Origin: Promethearchaeota archaeon
GTDB lineage: Archaea; Asgardarchaeota; Lokiarchaeia; Sigyniarchaeales; SOKP01
Assembly (NCBI GenBank): GCA_019057795.1
Contig: JAHLWS010000065.1
Coordinates: forward strand, 1 to 64,000
Direction of reading: 5' to 3'
DNA: 64,000 nt
The notes under the pieces are model-generated. The model was not told the origin of the DNA, ran no database searches, and worked only from the letters and a program-made list of their open reading frames with translations. Positions within the stretch are counted from its first letter, which is position 1. Every line of letters starts with the position of its first letter. Below are positions 27,346 to 34,475 of this stretch, piece by piece. Both the position numbers and the translations under genes were made by a program.

Positions 27346-28356
27346 TTAATTAAATTCTTGTTGGTAACTTGCCCAAAAAGAAACTTCTTCTTTAGTAGTT
27401 GGGCAATTATGTGTTGAATTACACATTCCAAAGGCACCATGAAATAGTGTTTCTCCGTTTTTTGTATAAGAGTTAATTAAGTTTTGCCCATAATCAGAAG
27501 TAAGAAATCCAACAAACCTCAATACGCTACTATATTTAACATGTGAATGCATATCGGGGTTCACGGGGATTACACCATAAGGATTAAGTAAATTATCCTC
27601 CCCTACAACTGATTCAGCTAAAATTTTTAAAGTTGTATAGGTATCGTTAAAAGAGAGCCAAGTACCTCGATCTACTAAAGTATAACCCTTATTATTCGCA
27701 TCTTGGTAAGTCATTTGTAAAGTAGCTGCCATACCTTGTCCAGTTTCGGTGTATTTATCAGGCTGTCCAAACCACTCCACATCCGGAGTAACATTGATAT
27801 TTCCCCATAAAGACAATTCTTTGAAATAAGTACCTGATCCATCTCCTCGAGAGTAGAACGCTGAATTGCCAGCATCTATGCTGTCTTTCAATTTTATCAT
27901 AACAGTAGTGATGTTATCATTTGGTAGTAATTCTACAGGATTGTTTTCATGACCAACTATAATAAAATCATTGTACATGACACATGCTCTATTAATCCCA
28001 AAGGGAGTTTGCCCATCGCTATCGTTTACAAATGCATCTTCTCTTGATCTAGAATGAACAAGTATTACATCTACATCGCCATTCTCACCATATAATAAAG
28101 CTTGTCCAGTTCCAACTGATAAAACTGAAACTTCGATTCCTGTTTTTTGAGTAAATTTAGGTAGCAAATAATCTAATAATCCAGAATCATAGGTAGAAGT
28201 TGTAGTTGCTAAAGTAATTCGATTAGGATTTCGTGCAGTTAGTATGTCAAATATAAAATAAGTTCCAAATGAACCCCCAATTATTATTAAAAGCATTAAA
28301 ATAAAGGCGGTTTTATGTTCACTTATTAATATTTTTAATGATTTTTGATGTGGCAC
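27346..28356 (-). CDS. tupA: Tungstate-binding extracytoplasmic protein
   Basis: 336-residue substrate-binding protein. A membrane anchor (about 15-40) leads to ITLATTTSTYDSGLL, whose TTTS motif is the oxyanion-binding signature of TupA proteins selective for tungstate. Further family blocks are GENGDVDVILVHSRSREDAFV and SRGDGSGTYFKELSLWG. The GTG start follows a strong Shine-Dalgarno (GGGAGGAT), rare in this window. As first gene of the run it probably carries the promoter for tupABC and perhaps the moa/moe genes. Confidence 0.9.
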   Translation of the reverse strand: MPHQKSLKILISEHKTAFILMLLIIIGGSFGTYFIFDILTARNPNRITLATTTSTYDSGLLDYLLPKFTQKTGIEVSVLSVGTGQALLYGENGDVDVILVHSRSREDAFVNDSDGQTPFGINRACVMYNDFIIVGHENNPVELLPNDNITTVMIKLKDSIDAGNSAFYSRGDGSGTYFKELSLWGNINVTPDVEWFGQPDKYTETGQGMAATLQMTYQDANNKGYTLVDRGTWLSFNDTYTTLKILAESVVGEDNLLNPYGVIPVNPDMHSHVKYSSVLRFVGFLTSDYGQNLINSYTKNGETLFHGAFGMCNSTHNCPTTKEEVSFWASYQQEFN

Positions 28357-28813
28357 TTTTTTTATCCTCCCGCTAAACTTACGTTAATAATTAATAAGAT
28401 TCCAATAATCATGTCTTTATTTTCCATCTTAAATTCATTCTATTATTTTCTTTAAAAATTTATATTATAATTCAATTTTTTATTATTTAAAAAAGATCTC
28501 GTTTGGTCTGACCAAACATATCGGAGTAATAACGAGCCGTTCAAGTAATGTTGCGATATATCTACCCAGAGGGCTTAAATATTAAAGGAACAGAACTGCT
28601 TAGGAAAATTCAGCAATATTTTAGATTTCTTTATTAAAAGATTCTTTCAGGGCTTTTATCAATTAATTTAAAAAATCTTAAAAAGTTGGATTTTTTTCCT
28701 TCCATTTCTTAAAAACAGTCTCGTTCTCCAAATCAGTATCCTTGATTGCTTTGATTAAATTAGAATAAGCATCCAGCTTGTGATAATTAGCTAGTTTATC
28801 AATATCCGGTAAT
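28357..28813. other. Intergenic region upstream of tupA
   Basis: 457 bp. It holds the tupA ribosome site, AT-rich promoter-like DNA and a perfect palindrome at 28501. A minus-strand frame of 49 codons (28678-28827, TTG start overlapping the vapC end) reads LPDIDKLANYHKLDAYSNLI then KKWKEKNPTF; it looks protein-like but has only a TTG start and no relatives I recognise, so I leave it uncalled. It may be a relic. Confidence 0.4.
28501..28517. promoter_or_regulatory. Perfect palindrome GTTTGGTC-T-GACCAAAC upstream of tupA
   Basis: Exact 8-1-8 inverted repeat, GC-containing in AT-rich DNA, 145 bp before tupA. It could be an operator for oxyanion-responsive control of the transporter, or a hairpin ending the vapBC transcript. 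Confidence 0.5.
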
Positions 28814-29230
28814 TTATATTGGATCAATCCGTTTTATGAGCATTATTTTATCAAAATCTGAATCATGAGAATAGATTTCTTGAATCTTATTCTCTAGTAA
28901 GCTTGCCGCAATTAAGGAATCCCTCCCCCCAGTCCTATACTTTTCAGCTATCTCAAATGCAAATAATATTGAAGATGTAGAAATGTCTAATACATTGATA
29001 TTTTTAGAATCGATAATAGCAATTAACCGCTTCTTAACCTCAACCTCTTTATATTTAAATGCTTTAACTAACGCATGAAAACATTCCATAAATACAATTG
29101 AAGGAATGCTTACGAGTTCTTTTCCATTAACTATATTAATTAAAAGTTCTTTACAAGGTAAATGTTCAGGAAGATCTTTATTTAATGCATACACAAGAAT
29201 GTTCGAATCGATCCCCTTCATGATTTCCAC
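28814..29230 (-). CDS. vapC: VapC-type PIN-domain toxin
   Basis: 138-residue PIN ribonuclease. The acidic metal site is complete: D8 in GIDSNILVYAL, E49 in VFMECFHALV, D104 in GGRDSLIAASLL, and the C-terminal SHDSDFD. PIN toxins cleave tRNA or rRNA. It overlaps the antitoxin gene by 13 bp, giving coupled translation. It sits next to the Rel-TIR locus, which fits a defence-rich neighbourhood. Confidence 0.88.
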   Translation of the reverse strand: MEIMKGIDSNILVYALNKDLPEHLPCKELLINIVNGKELVSIPSIVFMECFHALVKAFKYKEVEVKKRLIAIIDSKNINVLDISTSSILFAFEIAEKYRTGGRDSLIAASLLENKIQEIYSHDSDFDKIMLIKRIDPI

Positions 29231-29448
29231 ATACTCTTACTTGCCTTTATTACATCTACGTTTTTTAAACCCTCTGATAATGGATTCTCTAAAATCTCGA
29301 GAATTTTATCTTTATTAACCATCTTTTTTCTAAGATCATGACAGAAAATAAAATAATCACCAATTTTCATGTTGAGATGATCTGCTTCCTTTTTAATCTC
29401 CCACCACTTCTCTTTTAACTCATCATCAATTACAATATTAGTCCTCAT
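29218..29448 (-). CDS. vapB: VapB-like antitoxin
   Basis: 76 residues. The N-terminal strand and helix (NIVIDDELKEKWWEIKKEADHL) resemble a ribbon-helix-helix, followed by a toxin-binding tail. It directly precedes and overlaps vapC, and a perfect palindrome lies six bases before its start, as expected for an autorepressor. Assignment rests on context and size more than on motif strength. Confidence 0.7.
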   Translation of the reverse strand: MRTNIVIDDELKEKWWEIKKEADHLNMKIGDYFIFCHDLRKKMVNKDKILEILENPLSEGLKNVDVIKASKSMWKS

Positions 29449-29454
29449 ATATGT

Positions 29455-29473
29455 AAGTATGTATTACATACTT
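29455..29473. promoter_or_regulatory. Perfect 9-1-9 palindrome before vapB
   Basis: AAGTATGTA-T-TACATACTT is an exact inverted repeat six bases upstream of the vapB start, a position where repressor binding would block transcription. Probable VapB operator. Confidence 0.65.
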
Positions 29474-29554
29474 AAAAGCTTTACTTAATTTAAATTATTA
29501 TAGACTCTGGAAAAGCACTTGGAAGTTAAAGGATGTTACATTTCTTTTTTAGTA

Positions 29555-29586
29555 GGGGGTTACCACGGGGGAGGGAGATAATAGGG
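29555..29586 (+). other. G-rich tract with four G-runs
   Basis: Runs of 5, 5, 3 and 3 G with loops of 7, 1 and 8 bases, standing out sharply in AT-rich DNA between vapB and the rel gene. It could fold as a G-quadruplex on the plus strand or be a relic of inserted DNA. Confidence 0.35.
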
Positions 29587-29653
29587 AGAAAATAATATCC
29601 ATCAGTTTAAGATAAAAAGTTAATTTAAAAATTAATAAATAAAAGTTAGTTAG

Positions 29654-29682
29654 GGCATTGTTATAATGTTAGTATCTTCGTC
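29654..29682. repeat. 29-bp copy of the 3' end of the coiled-coil gene at 38571
   Basis: 29654-29682 is identical to 38575-38603, the last codons (DEDTNIITM) of the coiled-coil/winged-helix gene, in the same orientation. It lies just past the rel stop. The copy suggests that an end of that gene once stood here, or that recombination linked the two loci. Confidence 0.85.
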
Positions 29683-29687
29683 TAATT

Positions 29688-31697
29688 TTATTGAGAGAGA
29701 AATTTTTTAATATGATCAGAATTATTTTCCACATTTGTTAAGTTCTCGCATTTCCAGGTAGGATCTTGGAGTAATTCTGTACTAGAGCCGCCAATTTTTT
29801 CTAAAAGGCCAACAAATGCTCCAAAAACTAAAGCTAATCGATATTCAAAAGCAGAAATTTTTCCCCCTCCAATTCCAAAAAGTTTAATTTTACTAGAAGT
29901 AAGTTCGTTTAATACAATATCCGTCCAATAGTGGAGTGCCTCTAAAAAACTAAAATCATTCCCATCAGTCTGATGTATTTTTAAATACCTTTCATCAACC
30001 TTAACATCTCCGGGAAAATTTTTAGGAATGTAGCCAACAGTTTTAATTGAATTCGGATACGCCTTCTGGATATCACCTACAAGGTCACAGACACCAGCAA
30101 CTGTGCTTCCAGAGATAATTGTTCCTTCAAAAGATTTTAATGCTTCTAATAAATTTCTTTGTAAATCTTGCCCGAGTTCTTCCTTACTTAGTTTCGTACT
30201 TCCTGTAATAATGACAAGTGGTATGCTCAAACCACCCTCCTTTACGTCATACTCTTTTTTCAATCGATTTATTGCATCTTTATCCTTGAATCGAATAGCT
30301 AAACCAAGTATTAGTAAATGTCTTACTAATTTAATTCCTTGTAACTTATCATCTACAATGCTAAGACTATCCAGATCATTTAAATGAGAAGAGATCATCC
30401 ATCCTGCTGTACTAAACCTTATCCCCAATAAATAATTATGTAAACTTTCATTTATCTCTTTAGAAAATAATTTAAACAGCCCATTATTGAAATATGCCCA
30501 AGGCATGTTAATTCCAACTGAAATTTGCTCTTCACTCATTTTAATTATGTTTTTTATAGCTGGTAATGAATAATCAAGGATATCGATATTTTTATTAAGA
30601 GTAATATTAGTAATAAAGTAATTAACACCAGTATAGGTATCATCAGGATTAACATTATAAGATTGGTTATAACAGTCAAGCGACCTTTTAAGATTTAGTT
30701 TCTTCCATGAACCGCCTAAGCATGTTAAAGCATCGGTATCTTCAGGATCCAATTTAATTGCTTCTTCTAAATATTTTTGTCCTTGTTGATATTCAGTGCC
30801 ATTAGGATTATTAGCATAATATTTGTATAAAGCAAGACCAAGTTCTCTTAATGCTGAAGAATTATTGGAATTGACAAAATCAGTTAGTAGTTTTATATTA
30901 AGATCCCATTTTTCTACAGCTCTTGCTAGTTTTACAATTCTTAATATTAAATTAAGTTCTTTTGATTTATCAGGGGCAGTATCATATACCAATTCCAAAC
31001 TATTAATTTTATTGTTTATTTCTTGAGCAGTCATATATGCTCCATAATTCGCCTCATATATGCTCAAAAATTCTAAGCTATTCTTAAATTCATAGTCAGC
31101 ATCTTCAAGAATTGCCGCAATTCGATAGAATTGCCGCTTAATTTTATCTGGAATTTTAATACTTGGTTTATATAAATTATCATGTTGAATAACACTCCAA
31201 CAATGTTGAAGAAGAGTTCTTATTTGAAGTTCCGCTTTAAGTTGATAAATCTCATCAGGAACATCAAGATCTTGTAGATATATGGAATCTGGAATTAATT
31301 GTACAATATAATGATGAGATAAATATCCAAATTGATCCTCATCTAAAGTATCGAGTTTGTCCTCGCTATCTTCCCATTGTATTTTGAAATTCTCTTCTAT
31401 TATTTGGCAACATTTCTTTACATCATCTAGAGTTGGTAAAATAATACGTCCACCGCACAGATCGGTTAAATCTTCAACAGGATTTGGTCCATACTTCTCT
31501 GCTTTCCCAGGGCGTTGTATTTTTTCTGCATAACTCGTTACCGCTTTAGCACGTGTTTGAACTATGCTTTCAGGAGAAATATTTTTCGCAATTTTTTTAA
31601 GAATCAATTCAAGTATTTCTGCATATTTAACAAAATCTTTACGACATTCTTTGTAATTATTAATTTCTCTTATAAGCTCATCTCGATCTTTTTTCAT
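29688..31697 (-). CDS. RelA/SpoT-like nucleotide pyrophosphokinase with TPR and SLOG-like domains
   Basis: 669 residues with three parts. About 45-178: a synthetase domain with RAKAVTSYAEKI, DLTDLCGGRII, FGYLSHHYIVQL and the catalytic-Glu block ELQIRTLLQHCW, then HDNLYK; no HD hydrolase domain precedes it. About 285-360: TPR-like helices (KYLEEAIKLDPEDTDALTCLG). About 490-650: a Rossmann-like fold resembling SLOG nucleotide-binding domains (LVIITGSTKLSKE, GTIISGSTVAGVCDLVGD, GIGGGKISAFEYRLALVFGA). It would make (p)ppGpp-like or other pyrophosphorylated nucleotides under control of a ligand-sensing domain. It is followed on the same strand by two TPR-TIR genes upstream. The Rel call is firm; SLOG is a pattern-based inference. 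Confidence 0.8.
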   Translation of the reverse strand: MKKDRDELIREINNYKECRKDFVKYAEILELILKKIAKNISPESIVQTRAKAVTSYAEKIQRPGKAEKYGPNPVEDLTDLCGGRIILPTLDDVKKCCQIIEENFKIQWEDSEDKLDTLDEDQFGYLSHHYIVQLIPDSIYLQDLDVPDEIYQLKAELQIRTLLQHCWSVIQHDNLYKPSIKIPDKIKRQFYRIAAILEDADYEFKNSLEFLSIYEANYGAYMTAQEINNKINSLELVYDTAPDKSKELNLILRIVKLARAVEKWDLNIKLLTDFVNSNNSSALRELGLALYKYYANNPNGTEYQQGQKYLEEAIKLDPEDTDALTCLGGSWKKLNLKRSLDCYNQSYNVNPDDTYTGVNYFITNITLNKNIDILDYSLPAIKNIIKMSEEQISVGINMPWAYFNNGLFKLFSKEINESLHNYLLGIRFSTAGWMISSHLNDLDSLSIVDDKLQGIKLVRHLLILGLAIRFKDKDAINRLKKEYDVKEGGLSIPLVIITGSTKLSKEELGQDLQRNLLEALKSFEGTIISGSTVAGVCDLVGDIQKAYPNSIKTVGYIPKNFPGDVKVDERYLKIHQTDGNDFSFLEALHYWTDIVLNELTSSKIKLFGIGGGKISAFEYRLALVFGAFVGLLEKIGGSSTELLQDPTWKCENLTNVENNSDHIKKFLSQ

Positions 31698-31746
31698 TTT
31701 AACTCATTTAATTTTTAAGTTAGTTTACATTTTACAATCTATTTAT

Positions 31747-34272
31747 TTACACTTTATCATGTTCATAAAGAGTTGGTAATATTACTTCTCGTAATTTAGG
31801 GTAAAAATCGGAATCAGACATGAGATATTTCTTCATAGATTGAATATCAGCAATATCAAACTCTAATTCACTGGGTAATTCAGTCTCCTTCAGATAAACA
31901 CCAAAAAATCTCTTCTGTCTTTTCGAAGCGAAGCTAATTTCCTTCATTACATAATCTGAATCGAGTATATGCGGTGTAATAAATAGTAAAAAAGCTTTAC
32001 ATCGCTCTAAATTTTCCACGATTGATCTTTTCCAATTCTCGCTAATAGGAATTCCTTCATCATACCAAATATGTATACCCTTTTTATTAAGATAGTCTAT
32101 TATTGGATATACTTGGAGTTTGTCTGTGTGAGAATAACTAACAAAAACAAATGGCTCATCTCCTTCATATGCTTCAAATGGCATTTGAAATTTCTGTGGA
32201 TCGGAAAGAAAGCTCTCAACTATCAGGTTTTCAAGAGAAGGATGCTTATTTATTTCTATAACCTCATTTACATTTACAACATTTTTCAGGGTCTCCATAA
32301 GACTAGAATCCTTTTTTAAATTCTCACAAAAATGATCTAATTTCTGCTTAGCACTATATGAATGACCTTGGAACATATAATAGATGCAAATATTTTCTAT
32401 TGCTGATATAAGGATTGTGTATTGACCAAATTTCACACGATCAAAAGATTCGGAAAAAATTTGATCGCAAAATGCATTACAAGAAGAAAGAAACTCACCG
32501 AAGTGGGACTCGTCGATAGTCATATCTGCTGTAAATGGACTGGATAATAAAACATCTCCCTCTTTTGTCATTATAGCAAATAATATAGGCTGTTCTGCAT
32601 CTAACTTCGGAGGTTTTACTACACGTTTTCTGAGCATTTGTCCCATTTGATCGTTTAAACGAGCTAATTCTATACGCTCCTCTAAAGGCGCTTTTGAATC
32701 TCTTAAGTGCTCCCATAAGTTTAGTTGATTAAGCAATTGATCGTGTTCACTTGATATCCTCATAGCTAAACGAGTAAGACCATATTTTTCAGCTATTTCT
32801 TGAGCTTTAGCCAATAATCTTCGGGCTTCTTCTAGATTCAATGAGATTAATGCTAATTTAGCTTGTAGAAGATAAGTTTCCCCCAAAATCCAAAATGAAT
32901 GTGATTTATCGGATAAATTTAATAGTTGGGTAATAAAAGGCTTGATCTCTTCTAAAATTTCTACTTCATTAGTCATTTGTAATTCAGCGAGGAGCAATTC
33001 ACATAAGTTAAGTAATGTTTTTAGTAAAATACCAATTTGTAAATCCTTTTCTTCAAGAATTTGCCTTAATAATTCTTCAGCTTTTACCCGATTGCGGGCT
33101 CGAGGACTGGTTTTCAATAGCAAAGCCTTATCAAAAAGATACACTAAATTAATAAATTTGTCTTTTAATTGACTGTTCAATTGCTCCAAATCACGAAGAG
33201 AATTCCGTGCTCGTTCAAGATCGCCCATATCAATTAATATCTGAATTAAAATGTTAAGGTTAAGAGCTAGTTCTCTTAAAACTCCTAACTCACGGCTTAA
33301 TCCCATAGATTGTTCTATACGCTCTAAAGCACGATCCAATTCTCCTTTCATTCGATAACTTTCAGATAAATTGTTAAAAACATAAATCATTAAGTATTTA
33401 TAGTTAAGTTCATTGTAAATTATCAAGCTTTGCTCAAAAAGCATAATACTACGATCCAATTCACCTCTCATTGCATAACTATCTCCCAAATCGCTAAGAA
33501 CCCTTGCTATCATAAATTTATTGTTAAGTTCATTGTAAATTATCAAGCTTTGCTCAAAAAGCATAATACTACGATCCAATTCACCTTTAACCAGATGTAC
33601 CCCTGCCATATAGTAAAGACAATATCCAATAACATTTTTATTACCACTTTCCTCGGCAAGAGCCAAGCCTTGCTTCAAGTATTTTAAAGCACGGTCAAAA
33701 TCACCTTTTAGATACGTAAATACATGGGCAATTCCTACAAGGGAACGCGCAATTTCTTTTTTAGCACTAAGTTCTTCTCGCAATGATATACTGAGCTCAA
33801 ACTGTTTTACTGCATGATCAGCCTCACTTTTTTGTTCGTAAGCCCATCCTTTCAGAAAAGCTATATACGCCTCTCTTTGCTTGTACTCTGCGGGTAATTC
33901 TAGTGTTAAAGTTTTTAGCAGTTCTTCTCCCTGCTTAATGATATCGTGAGCTTTATCCGTTGGACCTTGACCCATACGTAATAGAGCTAAAGCCATTATT
34001 AGTAAGATATCAACTGATAGAAGGTTATTTCCTAATCCTAAACTCTCTTTATATGTTTGTTCGGCAAGTTTTACACTATCTTCATATAAACCTCGCTCAC
34101 ATAAGAGCTCACATTTGAGGAAATAACATAAAACTATATCGTGAAGAGTGTGTCCTCCTTTTTCCTCAAAGCTCTTTATTAATTGCTCTGCTTCATCAAG
34201 CTTATATTCATCAATGAGTTGTTTTGCTCGAATTAATTCCTTAGGTTCTAAATAAGTCATATGTTTTTCCAT
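31747..34272 (-). CDS. TPR - longin-like - TIR protein (copy 1)
   Basis: 841 residues. About 1-540: TPR helices, including kinesin-light-chain-like repeats of exactly 40 residues (LDRSIMLFEQSLIIYNELN occurs twice). About 561-665: an alpha-beta domain (PILFAIMTKEGDVLLS, FGQYTILISAIE) that looks like a longin/roadblock-type module. About 704-841: a TIR domain (FVSYSHTDK, IWYDEGIPISENW, FITPHILDS) with Glu778 in VMKEISFA at the position of the NAD-cleaving Glu. It probably binds a partner or ligand through TPRs and acts by NAD hydrolysis or signalling. Paralogue of the next gene; 49 bp upstream of rel. Confidence 0.82.
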   Translation of the reverse strand: MEKHMTYLEPKELIRAKQLIDEYKLDEAEQLIKSFEEKGGHTLHDIVLCYFLKCELLCERGLYEDSVKLAEQTYKESLGLGNNLLSVDILLIMALALLRMGQGPTDKAHDIIKQGEELLKTLTLELPAEYKQREAYIAFLKGWAYEQKSEADHAVKQFELSISLREELSAKKEIARSLVGIAHVFTYLKGDFDRALKYLKQGLALAEESGNKNVIGYCLYYMAGVHLVKGELDRSIMLFEQSLIIYNELNNKFMIARVLSDLGDSYAMRGELDRSIMLFEQSLIIYNELNYKYLMIYVFNNLSESYRMKGELDRALERIEQSMGLSRELGVLRELALNLNILIQILIDMGDLERARNSLRDLEQLNSQLKDKFINLVYLFDKALLLKTSPRARNRVKAEELLRQILEEKDLQIGILLKTLLNLCELLLAELQMTNEVEILEEIKPFITQLLNLSDKSHSFWILGETYLLQAKLALISLNLEEARRLLAKAQEIAEKYGLTRLAMRISSEHDQLLNQLNLWEHLRDSKAPLEERIELARLNDQMGQMLRKRVVKPPKLDAEQPILFAIMTKEGDVLLSSPFTADMTIDESHFGEFLSSCNAFCDQIFSESFDRVKFGQYTILISAIENICIYYMFQGHSYSAKQKLDHFCENLKKDSSLMETLKNVVNVNEVIEINKHPSLENLIVESFLSDPQKFQMPFEAYEGDEPFVFVSYSHTDKLQVYPIIDYLNKKGIHIWYDEGIPISENWKRSIVENLERCKAFLLFITPHILDSDYVMKEISFASKRQKRFFGVYLKETELPSELEFDIADIQSMKKYLMSDSDFYPKLREVILPTLYEHDKV
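33403..33586. repeat. 120-bp spaced direct repeat inside the TPR region
   Basis: A 64-bp segment at 33403-33466 recurs exactly at 33523-33586. The 120-bp spacing equals one 40-residue TPR unit, so one repeat was copied recently within the gene. It leaves the frame intact. Confidence 0.9.
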
Positions 34273-34475
34273 AAATTATCGGTTTAAAAACTTGGATTTA
34301 TACTTTAAAAATACAATTAATATATTAAGTAATTAAGTCAATTACAATTTTAAATATAATACAATTTGTTTTCTCCAGTTATTTATATCATTTTCTTTTT
34401 TTCAATTTTTATATCCTTCTTTCAACTGATTATTAATTTATTCTTTAATAATTATTATTCGATTTTGCAAATCAT

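Noticed and set aside
28678-28827. 49-codon minus-strand frame overlapping the vapC end
   Set aside because: Only a TTG start and no recognisable family; mentioned in the intergenic entry but not called.
33403-33586. CRISPR-like or non-coding repeat
   Set aside because: The 120-bp spacing and intact frame show a duplicated TPR unit inside a gene. No CRISPR array was seen anywhere in the window.
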